Assembly (NCBI GenBank): GCA_949752745.1 | Contig: OX457031.1 | Location: forward strand, 42,837,769 to 42,901,768 | DNA: 64,000 bases | Direction of reading: 5' to 3' | Source: Protula sp. h YS-2021 | Lineage: Eukaryota; Annelida; Polychaeta; Sabellida; Serpulidae | Shown: in pieces, positions 1 through 11,043 of the stretch | Layout of the letters: each line of letters starts with the position of its first letter | Numbering within the stretch: the stretch's first letter is position 1 | Position numbers and translations under genes: made by a program | Notes under the pieces: model-generated | What the model was told of the DNA's origin: nothing | Seen by the model: the letters and a program-made list of their open reading frames with translations, nothing else | Databases searched by the model: none

Positions 1-1018
1 TTGTTATCACCAATTACGATATACTCTAACCATTTCTATCTCCTCTCTCTCGTGCCCCTTTGTAAAAAAGGCATAATTTTTAATGCTCTGTGATCCTGAG
101 CAAAATAACACTTTGGGTGATCCCAATGAAAATGCGCAAAAATTCTGCGTTTCAAGTATCTGGGTAAAAAATGAAAGAAATGATAGAGAGATTTTGCCTG
201 AATGTCAGATTTCTCTTGCACCAAATAGCAATCGGGTTTTTAACAACCTGTATGCTATTTGAATGATTTATTGAAATTTTTAACAAATAGTTTGAGTTTC
301 AGCTTCTTTTATGTTCCAAGTATGAGCTGTTCTTGCAATATTTCTTCTATATTTTTCTATCATTTCGTTCATTTTTTTTGACCCGGTTCCCTCGCAGTCG
401 TAATTCAAAATTATTGCACATTTTATTCGGAACGCCCAAAGTGTGGTTTTGTTTGTGTCTTATTTCCTCATTAAATGCAGAAAAGTTAGCTTCCGCGCTT
501 TCGTGTCAAATGTTTGTTGCATTCCGGCCTTTAAATGTCATGTGACTAAAGTTAAGTGACCAAAAATTTAGATAAAGAGGTCATAGATTATTTGTAAAGT
601 ATATACTAAAATACTTCACTTCTTCAAAGTTTATTTGTAACATATTTATAATAATGAGAAAAAAATAGTTTAGTTTCAACTACTTACTGTAAAGTATGTA
701 TGAAAAAGGTAGACTAAAGAAGTTCACACTTTTCAAAGACTAGTCTACCCAAATATTGTATCATCATGACAATTATTTCTTGACACAAACAGAGCTTCTA
801 ATCTATCTTTTGTCAATAAATGTAAGGAAGGAGAACATCTTTTGCTTTAAACACAATAACGCGTATTTAACTTAATAACGTCAAAGAACTTCAGCGTCTT
901 ATAAATTATAAAAATATTATTTGTGTGGAAATTAGCTGAGTATACTCTTTCCAAAGGCGTGTTCTCGATTTCAGTATGAGACATTTCAATACCGGGGTTA
1001 TTTGAGAATGCCATAAAG
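1..1018. other. No gene recognised
   Basis: AT-rich sequence with many stops in all frames. I see no protein match, splice-bounded exon or RNA gene here. It leads into the repeat element that begins near 1019. Confidence 0.5.
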
Positions 1019-1660
1019 CTTTTTATCCCCCGTGAAACGGAGGGATATAGGTTTGAGATTGTCTGTCCGTCCGTCTGTCCGTCCGTCTGTCCGTCCGTCC
1101 GTCCGTCCCCTCTCCAAGCTAAGGACTTTGTGGACACCACTTCTATATCAACGAAGTATAGTTCAGCTTTCATATTTCATACAGGCAAAATATAGGGTAT
1201 AAAGATGTGCAACGTCAAGGTTTCAGTTTGATCGAAGCAAAATTGACAAATTGACAGGCTTTTGAAAATCGTCGAAAATAGACATATGTGCACATGTATA
1301 GGACTTTGTCGACACCACTTCTATATCAACGAAGCATAATTCAGCTTTCATATTTCATATAGGCAAAATATAGGGTATAAAGATGTGCAACGTCAAGGTT
1401 TCAGTTTGATCGAAGCAAAATTGACAAAATGACAGGCTTTTAAAAATCGTCATAAATCGACATATATGCAAACGGAGTGGACTTCGTGGGCACCACTATA
1501 TGAACGGACGTTAATTTGTTCTTAAAGCGCATTAGGTGAGTAATATTTTTAAATGATTTTTATCCTAAAGCTAATTATAATTTCAGTTGTCATATGTCAT
1601 GATACGGGTGATTGGAAATGCTACACGATTTCATGCGTATAGCATTTTCATACGGTATAT
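1019..1660 (+). repeat. Helitron-like non-autonomous element, (CCGT)n microsatellite plus 178-bp core
   Basis: The element opens with a conserved head (TTATCCCCCGTGAAACGGAG) at about 1023. A (CCGT/CTGT)n microsatellite follows at 1060-1108. Then comes a tandem core whose landmark GGACTT(T/C)G recurs at 1123, 1301 and 1479, a period of exactly 178 bp, with the third copy incomplete. A conserved head, an ACGG-type microsatellite and a tandem core of about 160-180 bp match what is known of bivalve pearl/CvA elements, which are Helentron-derived. The 3' end is not obvious, so the right boundary is approximate. The same head recurs at 1674. Confidence 0.6.
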
Positions 1661-1673
1661 AGTGAAATGCATT

Positions 1674-4600
1674 TGTTATCCCCCGTGAAACGGAGGGATA
1701 TAGGTTTGAGATTGTCCGTCCGTCTGTCCGTCCGTCCGTCTGTCCGTGCCCACAATGATTATGCTATGTGGTGGATTTTCGGTACATCCGTCACTTATGT
1801 GGTTTTTCTTCCTTATGTGGTGGTTCTTATGAGGTAGCCACATAAGCACCCATTGAGCACAAAACAAACCACATAAGGGAGTCCGTCAAAGTCCGTTGAT
1901 CAACTGTCCTGTAACACCATCTGTTGGAAAAAAAATGCAACTATAAAGCTAATTTCTAAAGCAAATAAGGAGAGCAGCATTTGTTTAAATCCCGCTGTGG
2001 GGTGGGGAGAATCTTAAGAATACACCCACTGCGGACAATGTTTGTATTTTGGGGGATTTTTTGAAGAATAAACTTCAAAGTGCGTTTTCTCCTACAGTTT
2101 TTATCCGATTTCATTTATTTTTGGTATCTAGTATGAGGCAGCCCTAGATGGGTCGGGCATACGGCTTGTGCTTTTTGACTCGATCTTGAATTTTGATTTT
2201 AGGGGAAATTTTTGAAGAAAATACCTCAAAATGAATCTTATCCTACATTTTGATCCATTTATTAACTTGTGTTAATGTGTGGTTATTATTTAAACATGCA
2301 CACTGTTCCGAAATATGAACCGCGCATCGACGCAATTTAACTTAACATGCGCCGTGATCCGAAATGTGAACCGCGCATCAGCGCAAGTTAAACAAACATG
2401 CGCACTGGTTCCAAATGCGAACCGCGCATTAACGCAAATGAAATAAACATGCGCACTGGTCCGAAATGCGAACCGGGCATCAACGCAAGTTAAATAAACA
2501 TGTGCACTGGTCTAAAATAAGAAACGCGCATCAACGCAAGCTGAATAAACATGAGCAGTTGTCCGAAATGTGAACCACGCACCAACGAAAGTTGAATAAA
2601 CATGCGCACTGGTTCGAAATGCGCAACCGGACATGGACGCAAGGTAAATAAACATGCGCACTGGTTCGAAATGCGAACCGCGCATCGACGCAAGTTAAAT
2701 AAATATGTGCACTGGTCCGAACAAAGAACCACGCATCGATGCTAGTTAAGTAATCATGCGCACTGGTCCGAAATGTGAACCGCGCATCAACGCAAGTTAA
2801 ACAAACATGCGCACTGGTTCCAAATGCGAACCGCGCATTAACGCAAGCGAAATAAACATGCGCAGTTGTCGGAAATGCGAACCGGGCATCAACGCTAGTT
2901 AAATAAACATGTGCACTGGTCTAAAATAAGAAACGCGCATCAACGCAAGCTAAATGAACATGCGCACTAGTCCGAAATGCGAACCGCTCATTAACGAAAG
3001 TTGAATAAACATGCGCACTGGTTCGAAATGCGCAACTGGACATGGACGGAAGGGAAATAAACATGCGCACTGGTTCGAAATGCGAACCGCGCATCGACGC
3101 AAGTTAAATAAATATGTGCACTGGTCCGAAATGTGAACCGCGCATCAACGCAAGTTAAATAAACATGCGCACTAGTCCAAATGCGAACCGGGCATCTACT
3201 GAAGTTAAATAAACATGCGCAGTTGTCCGAAATGTGAATCATGCACCAACGCAAGCGAAATGAACATGCGCACTAGTCCGAAATGCGAAATGCTCATCAG
3301 CGAAGTTGAATAAACATGCGCACTAGTCCGAAATGTGAACCGGGCATGGACGCAAGTTAAATTAACATGCGCCGTGATCCGAAATGTGAACCGCGCATCA
3401 GCGCAAGTTGAACAAACATGCGCACTGGTTCCAAATGCGAACCGCGCATTAACGCAAATGAAATAAACATGCGCACTGGTCCGAAATGCGAACCGGGCAT
3501 CAACGCAAGTTAAATAAACATGTGCACTGGTCTAAAATAAGAAACGCGCATCAACGCAAGCTGAATAAACATGAGCAGTTGTCCGAAATGTGAACCACGC
3601 ACCAACGGAAGTTGAATAAACATGCACACTGGTTCGAAATGCGCAACCGGACATGGACGCAAGGTAAATAAACATGCGCACTGGTTCGAAATGCGAACCG
3701 CGCATCGACGCAAGTTAAATAAATATATGCACTGGTCCGAACAAAGAACCACGCATCGATGCTAGTTAAGTAATCATGCGCACTGGTCCGAAATGTGAAC
3801 CGCGCATCAACGCAAGTTAAACAAACATGCGCACTGGTTCCAAATGCGAACCACGCATTAACGCAAGCGAAATAAACATGCGCACTGGTCTGAAATGCGA
3901 ACCGGGCATCAACGCTAGTTAAATAAACATGTGCACTGGTCTAAAATAAGAAACGCGCATCAACGCAAGCTAAATGAACATGCGCACTAGTCCGAAATGC
4001 GAACCGCCCATTAACGAAAGTTGAATAAACATGCGCACTGGTTCGAAATGCGCAACCGGACATGGGCGGAAGGGAAATAAACATGCGCACTGGTTCGAAA
4101 TGCGAACCGCGCATCGACGCAAGTTAAATAAATATGTGCACTGGTCCGAACAAAGAACCACGCATCGATGCTAGTTAAGTAATCATGCGCACTGGTCCGA
4201 AATGTGAACCGCGCATCAACGCAAGTTAAATAAACATGCGCACTAGTCCAAATGCGAACCGGGCATCTACTGAAGTTAAATAAACATGCGCAGTTGTCCG
4301 AAATGTGAATCATGCACCAACGCAAGCGAAATGAACATGCGCACTAGTCCGAAATGCGAAATGCTCATCAGCGAAGTTGAATAAACATGCGCACTAGTCC
4401 GAAATGTGAACCGGGCATGGACGCAAGTTAAATTAACATGCGCCGTGACCCGAAATGTGAACCGCGCATCAGCGCAAGTTGAACAAACATGCGCACTGGT
4501 TCCAAATGCGAACCGCGCATTAACGCAAATGAAATAAACATGCGCACTGGTCCGAAATGCGAACCGGGCATCAACGCAAGTTAAATAAACATGTACACTG

Positions 4601-5900
4601 GTCTAAAATAAGAAACGCGCATCAACGCAAGCTGAATAAACATGCGCAGTTGTCCGAAATGTGAACCACGCCCCAACGGAAGTTGAATAAACATGCGCAC
4701 TGGTTCGAAATGCGCAACCGGACATGGACGCAAGGTAAATAAACATGCGCACTGGTTCGAAATGCGAACCGCGCATCGACGCAAGTTAAATAAATATGTG
4801 CACTGGTCCGAACAAAGAACCACGCATCGACGCAAGTTATGTAATCATGCGCACTGGTCCGAATTGTGAACCGCGCATCGACGTAAGTTGCATAAACATG
4901 CGCAGTGGTCCGAAATGCGAACCGGCCATCGACGCAAGTTAAGTGAACATGCGCACTGGTTCGAAATGCGAACCGCGCTTCGACGCAAGTAAAACAGATA
5001 TGCGCAGTGGTCCGAAATACAAACCGCGCATCAGTGCACGTTAACCAAACATGCGCGCTGGTCTGAAATGTGAACCGCACATCGACGCAAGTTAAGTTGA
5101 CATGCGCCGTGATCCGAAATGTTAACCGCGCATCAACGCAAGTTAAAAAAATATGCGCAGTTTTTCCAAAGGCGAACCACGCATTAACGCAAGTTAAATA
5201 AACATGCGCACTGGTCTAAAATAAGCACCACGCATCAACGCAAGTTAAATAAATATGCGCAGTTGTGAAAGATAAGTTGTAAAATATCTTTATACAGTAA
5301 AGTGCCACATATATAATTCCGTTTATTTACAAATGACACACACAAAGCATAAACATTATTGACATTGACATGACGCCTGCTGGGAACCACACAAGGGCAC
5401 GGGCAAATATAAACCACCACATAAGTATTTTTTATTCTCAAATAATCTTGTCCGTGACCTACCACTTAAATGCATTTCAGGCATATCAAATGCTACCACA
5501 TAATGCAGCCACCACATAAGATACCTCTCGTTGGCCCGTCCGTCCGTCCGTCTGTCCGTCCGTTGCTGATTTACAAGAACCCTGAGTCGTTCCAAGAACC
5601 TCATGTCGGTCGCCACCAAGATTGGCATACAGCTCAACTGCAAGCTCGGTGGTATGTGTACGCCGTCGGGATACCTGTGTATAATTAGTTTTTATCTAGC
5701 CTGAAAAAATGCTTTACATTAGATTAATAAAAAATAGATTCGGGTTATATCTGTTCAAAGACAGTTTGTAGTATTGTTGATTTGTCGTTCAAGGAAGGGT
5801 GTCCAGTTTCCTGTCAATGGTAATCCATTAGCTTAGATATTGCATAGGGGTAATATTTAGGGTTTCACGGGGGATATTGCTGCTCTCTGACAGCATCTAG
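1674..5900 (+). mobile_element. Helitron-like element with 3' hairpin-CTAG end, interrupted by satellite DNA
   Basis: It begins with the same head as the element at 1019 and a (CCGT)n run at about 1710-1746. It ends at 5897-5900 in CTAG followed by TT. Just before the end is a hairpin with stem TGCTG (5878-5882), an 8-base loop and CAGCA (5891-5895). A short hairpin followed by CTRR is the known Helitron 3' signature. A second (CCGT)n run lies at about 5537-5565. Inside, 1750-1890 and 5410-5530 carry inverted copies of an ACCACATAAG-type motif, and a 51-bp satellite array lies between them. I infer a microsatellite-bearing element into which a second, satellite-carrying sequence was inserted. 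Confidence 0.55.
2293..5268. repeat. 51-bp satellite array with higher-order structure
   Basis: About 58 tandem copies of a 51-bp unit resembling ACATGCGCACTGGTTCGAAA followed by a GCGAACCGCGCATC core and an AAGTTAAATAA linker. One distinctive variant (CATGCGCCGTGA) occurs at 2346, 3366, 4437 and 5101. The spacings are 1020 (20 units), 1071 (21 units) and 664 (13 units plus one base), so blocks of about 20 units were themselves duplicated. Because 51 is divisible by 3, the minus strand shows long open frames with a 17-residue periodicity. These are by-products of the unit length, not evidence of a protein. Confidence 0.92.
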
Positions 5901-6093
5901 TTTTTTCAATATTTTTTTATTCACAAGTAATTGTAATTGTACATTTCGTTCATATGGGTACCGGTATAGTAAATATTGGTGTCGTAGGCAACTAGTATAA
6001 ACTTAAGTATAGATAATACGTTACATTTATCATTTACATAAAGAAGGAAAAGCGATGACCCCTGTCGGACTCCACATGACATTCTTACTAAGT

Positions 6094-7830
6094 CTAACTT
6101 ACAATCATTAAATGAACATACTGCACTCGATCACTTAGATAACTTTGTAACCACTTTGAAGCATTTCCTCTTATACCACACAATTGCAAGTTTTTAATTA
6201 GTATATTATGATCAATCAATTTTTCTAACACTTTCGAAAATTGGGGGAAGTCAGGAAACCGGCCTATACTTAGTAAACATTTTATTATTTCATGATTTAT
6301 TCCCCACAGGGAGGGGAATATATGTGATCGACCGTGTGTCGGTCTGTCATGAACAGCTTGTTCATACGATAACTTAAAAACTGCTGCAAGGATTTTAATG
6401 AAACTTCGTATGTGGTATCTATGGGAACAAACACAGATCGGTATTGTAAATGGGCCAGGTTCGTCCAAGTAAAATGCATCAACTGGAGTTGATTGACTAC
6501 TGTTAGCACGATATCTCAAGAACAATTTTAATGAAACTTTGTATTTAGCTTCTATGGGCACTAACAAGAATCGGAATTGTAAATGGGTTAGGTTGGCCCA
6601 GAGAAAAGAAATTTACCAAATCCTGGAAATTATTCAGCATCGGAATGAGTTTGTTAACACGATATCTCAAGAACAACTGCAGGAATTTGAATGAAACTTG
6701 GTATGTAACCTCTATGGGAACAAACACAGATTGTTACTGTAAATGGGCCTGGTTCGTCGAAGGAAAATGAACCAACTGGACCTAGAAAATTTCAGCTCTT
6801 GATTGACTATTGATGGCCGTGTTTAACTAATGGGGAGTCTATGGGGAATATATTGGCTATGCAAACTGCTATAGTTTAAACAGGGGAACAATTTTTCTTA
6901 ATTTTCATTTTGGAGGTAATGATGTTACAAATGTTTGAAAAGGTACGGCTACAAACTCACTAATCTTTTAAACAATAACGATATCTATACCATCGTTACC
7001 GGAGGATGTTTTACTATCACAGTCTCTTATTTTACTATACTAGTAATTGCCATGTGTATAGAATTAACAGCATTAAAATTGATAAAATCGGTAAACTTTT
7101 TACCTTAACATTCATTAATATTTTTAGCAAGATTAGGGCCTACATTAGCAAATAAATTATTAAACCCATCTGCAATATGTTTATAATTTATTATTTCACT
7201 ATCGTTCATGTCAAATGCCCTACGGATATGAAGAAATTTTTATCTTTCTCAATACATTAACTTTTTTTACTGGAAAATACAGGTCATAAAGTGTGGTTAA
7301 CATACGTAATAACAGTTTTTTGTTATTACTTAAAACTGGTTCTACACCTACACAGTCAAACATGTTGTCCTTAGGACCTGAAAAATACAATACCTGAGAG
7401 GGTTTTATTGACTTTTTAACGTAAATGGCCACGCCTCCACCTTTTGTATTATTTCTAGATGTACTGTGAGTCACACAGTTGTTTAACAAATATTTGTCAA
7501 TTTCGTCATTTTCTACACACGTTTCTGAGAATGCAATACCATCGAAATCAATGTGTAGGCTATTTAAATAATCAACTATGGAGTCAAATTTGAATTGAAA
7601 CATCTAGCATTAAAGTGTATAATACTAAAACCTTTATCGCTTTTAAAATATTCAGTAAATTGACGATCTAAGTAATATTTACATTCAACATTAATGTTGT
7701 TATAGAAATTATCCTCTGGATCAATTTCGTTATCATAATATAAATTGTCTTCTTTGATATCAAAATGTTTAGTTTCTAAATCTTTACACATGCTATACAA
7801 CGAGAATTTGTCGACTGAAACATTTTCCAA
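6094..7830 (-). pseudogene. Decayed LINE ORF2: endonuclease and reverse transcriptase fragments
   Basis: Minus-strand fragments in gene order. At 7830-7580 a frame reaches FSIIHFNARCFNSNL, the start of a LINE apurinic-like endonuclease domain. At 7603-7220 the frame has DGIAFSETCVEN and GGGVAIYVKKS, also endonuclease, and then jumps to a DLYFPVKK linker, suggesting an internal deletion. At about 7180-7110 another frame reads ADGFNNLFANVGPNLAKNI, the usual segment between endonuclease and RT. At 6270-6094 it reads FSKVLEKLIDHNILIKNL and then SKWLQSYLSDRVQYV, a fragment of the RT domain. Frames change between blocks and the RT is mostly gone, so this is a dead copy of a CR1/Jockey-like element (clade not certain). 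A repeat at 6299-6880 splits it. Confidence 0.8.
6299..6880 (+). repeat. Helitron-like core-repeat element (177-bp family) inserted in the LINE
   Basis: It starts at a CACAGGGAGGGGAATATATG head and has a GTGTCGGTCTGTCAT segment. It carries about three degenerate copies of a core with the landmarks 'AATGAAACTT', 'GGGAACAAACACAGAT' and 'GTAAATGGGCC'. It ends near TGGCTATGCAAACTGCTATAG. The same family is present in better condition at 14708-15919. It lies within the LINE remnant, so it inserted after the LINE. Confidence 0.7.
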
Positions 7831-7974
7831 TACAGACTTTAGCTCTGCATCATCTAATGAAGAGAAAGGAGAGGGATAACATTTTTTTTACAAAACCACA
7901 TACAAGAGATTTCCACATCAATAAGTTCGCCTTTACTCAAATTTGCAAAACTTGTGATCCGCAGCAAGTAAGTT

Positions 7975-8098
7975 TCACACCCTTCGGATTGGGGCCTATA
8001 GGTTTCGGGTGTCCGTCCGTCTGTCCGTCATCGCTTTATACCCCTATGAATTTGGGGGGCGGTTGGGGCCTGCGTGTGTTTCACAAATACTTACTTGT
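7975..8098 (+). repeat. Dispersed repeat, copy 1 of 2
   Basis: A segment of about 120 bp with CCTTCGGATTGGGGCCTATA, a short (CCGT)n run, ATCGCTTTATACCCC and a tail ending TTCACAAATACTTACTTGTT. The reverse complement of nearly the same sequence is at 32812-32945. The microsatellite core resembles the (CCGT)n elements at the start of the window. Here it interrupts the decayed LINE ORF1. Confidence 0.8.
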
Positions 8099-8990
8099 TC
8101 CAAATACCACATGGATAGAAAAACATTAACCAATTTTAATATTTTGAATTTTTTCGAAAGCTTGCATATTTTGATAACCAATACCTTTCTGCTTTCAGAT
8201 GTAGCGCCCTTAGTTTCAACAAATATTTTACAGTCTCTAGTCCATGTATTACCAATCTTTCCTTTCTTTTTCAGTTTTCTCGCATGGTAGACCAGTTTCG
8301 AGTTTTTGTCAGTTAGGTGTTTACTGATGAAAATAGGAATCCTTCGACCTTTCAGATTTCTTCGTCTCCTCATTGCAACCGTCTTAACTGCTGTCGACAC
8401 GAACAGCACTATAACGTTCTTTTTGTCGCTTCTGGTAGGTACGAAATATACGGCAGCAATGTCTTCTCTTTTGAGACTGTTACGCCAATTTCAATAGGTG
8501 AAGTACATGTTCAATTCTATCAATTTCTTGTGGTTTGACCTCATCGCTGTTGTTAGCCGGGACAGCTGAGGAATACAGCTGTGGAGTGGGCAGCCCACAA
8601 ATAATTACATTTTCTAGCCTGCTGTGTTCTTCTTGATGGCTCACTTTGTCTTCTTATTCAGATATTACTTTTGTGAGATCGATGTTTGTTTGTTTTTTTT
8701 CTAGGTTTTGAATTCTTTCTGACTTATTTTTAGTTTTCTTCTTCAAGTTTTTGAATTTTTCCAACTAGTGTCTGTAACAATTCATTTTGCTTATCTCTGG
8801 AGGATCACTCAGACTTGGATCATTTTCAACTGAACAGTTTCTCATTCATTTCTTTTAATGTTGAATGCAAATCTGTTTCAGTTGTACTATCAACATCTCC
8901 AGTTGTAATTCTATAACATTCTTCACATTATCTCATGTCAGTTTGTCGTAGCTTTACATTGCATTTCTTTTCCTTACAATGCTCGCGTTT
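8099..8990 (-). pseudogene. Decayed LINE ORF1 (nucleic-acid-binding chaperone-like)
   Basis: The clearest part is 8409-8110, reading KGRRIPIFISKHLTDKNSKL, then ARKLKKKGKI, NTWTRDCKIFVETKG. This is the basic C-terminal part typical of CR1-type LINE ORF1 proteins. Upstream, about 8540-8410 in a neighbouring frame reads IAAVYFVPTRSDKKNVIVLF, an RRM-like strand pattern. About 8800-8680 has a Lys/Glu/Leu-rich, coiled-coil-like composition. Frame changes and stops show it is dead. It lies directly upstream, in minus-strand order, of the ORF2 remnant, so both probably came from one element. Confidence 0.65.
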
Positions 8991-8999
8991 CGAATTTGG

Positions 9000-11043
9000 A
9001 GCCTTGATGTATTATCGCTCATTCATTTTGCTTGTTCTAATTCGATAAATAGTTGATAGATACAGAATAAGGTATCAATTATTTTGAACACCTACAGTAT
9101 TTAACTTTTAATTTCTCCCATTCTTTTTGAAATATCAATTGAAAAGTTTCTTGGTGGATAATTACACAAATTATTGATATTTTTGACGTAATAAACTATG
9201 CTCCCAGCAGACAAACAAATGTCAATTATTGTGAAAGATTTAGGTTTTCTTTTAGAGAAAGCGTAATACAGAAATTGTATATCATTACCGTTGAATTTTG
9301 AGGGCCTTTAGCGAATGCCAATAAAGGCCTATGGGTCGGTGAATCTCGCACAGAGTAGCTACAGAGGTGCCTCAAAGCGAGCGTAGGTGACTTGCATGTC
9401 GATGTATAGCGAGGATTTGAAGCGGTGCGTGGAAACTTTGTAGCGTGACGCTTCTTCGGTCAGTTTCGAGTACGTATGCTCAGTGGAAGAAATTAGCAGC
9501 ATTCTAGTATTAAAGAAACATAAAGAAACAGATAAGAAAAATACACAAAAGGTTGATTTCTCCACCATGGCATGTTTATAAGGTGTCAAAACTTGGAATC
9601 TGGAAAAAATTATTTATGCGATTTCGAGTAGTTTAATGGGTTTCCAACAGAAAAAAAGAGTGCTTTATCTATGTTGAAGTGATTTTCATGTATTTCTCCA
9701 TTTATTTATATGTTTCTAAGTTTCTCTGCGTCTATGTTTATCCCCCAAAGGTCCTGTATTTTGTGTAAATCCCGTAGACGAAACTGTGAATCCGCTTATT
9801 GGAAGAGAAGGGTTAATAGATGCCAGTTGGAGAAAAGGAAGCGAGAAGCAGTTCAACAGTACCAGTCAGATATACTAGACGCCCTCATGCGATCGTTCGG
9901 GGTCCAGTGACGAACATCTACATCAATAATAACAATAATAATGATCTTATGTTTATTGGTTGTATCAATGTATATCACATGTTGAAGTAATTCACTGATG
10001 AAAATACATGCAAGCAATGAAACAAATACAGTTACAATGAACACAGACATGATACATGAACAAATAATAACACTGTAGGGTAATAGCCATGTTATGATTA
10101 ACATACAGTTCACCGAAATTTAAACAAACAATATTTGCTCAACCGGGTAATCAGCGCAATATCTAGCGAATATACATCTATGCACTTGCCCGAACTTTGC
10201 GGTACTAGTGTCCGAAAACATTTATTTACGATATTCTCTCGCTTGTCACTACCTGGACTTGGCTGGACTTCGCGGTGGTTGGATGTCTAGGTTTTCCTAT
10301 ATAAAATATGACAAAAAATTACCCAGTTGACAAAGTTTATTTGTATTTGAGTTCTTGACCTGACAAAATTAAATCCGCTCTTTGATTGGTTGGCACAGAC
10401 GAAGCTTATTATTCATACATGACTCTTGCGGACTTCGTATGACCCTTTATATCCTGGGAAGATACGAAAGGTCCGCTGGGACTAAGTGCCGTATGAGTTC
10501 TAGGTGTAACTTCTAGCTCCAAGTCAGTTCCTTTAACATGAGAAATAGCCATGATTATCGATCTTTTGAACTTGGACGATATGTTTAGGAGTCACCTGGA
10601 AGAATTCCTAGCCATTTCATGGGTTCAGCAAAATACCGTCGATAAGTCTTCTTCTGAAATCCTCGCTTTTTTAAACGTTCATGTTTTTCTGTCAAGAACA
10701 GAGTTTTTGATTTTTATTTAAATTGCGCATTATTACATTTCAATAACGAAAGTTAGGAAAATTGTACATTTTGTTGAAGTTATTTAAGTTTAGATCTGTT
10801 CCACTTCCACATCGCTGTTTCCATATCGTGTCCCTCGTGGTAACACGTCATGAACCTCTGAGTGGCGAGCATTCGAATATCCCGAAATACCTATAAATGT
10901 CGTCTTCGGTATTATGAAGACATTATCAACTAAACCCCTTGGCTATTCAAGCTGATTATTGTATTGTAGTATTGTCATATAATTGACAGATGTTCATATT
11001 TCAGCAACCAGGCATCGAGATTCATGCAATGACTCTTTTGTAG
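9000..11043. other. No confident gene; upstream of SNX4
   Basis: No recognisable protein. A short open frame at 9710-9910 (+) is Arg/Lys-rich at its C-terminus and has no features I can tie to a family. The first coding exon of SNX4, about 50 residues in relatives, should lie here or further upstream. I could not identify it because this part of SNX4 is poorly conserved. Confidence 0.4.

Noticed and set aside
2490..5080. Long minus-strand open frames with a 17-residue repeat (RFAFRTSAHVYLTCVDA type)
   Set aside because: They arise because the satellite unit is 51 bp, a multiple of three. Several frames are open at once, with no start or splice context and no known family.
9710..9910. Plus-strand 66-residue basic frame upstream of SNX4
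   Set aside because: Considered as SNX4 exon 1, but its sequence does not resemble the SNX4 N-terminus and no donor phase fits exon 11044.
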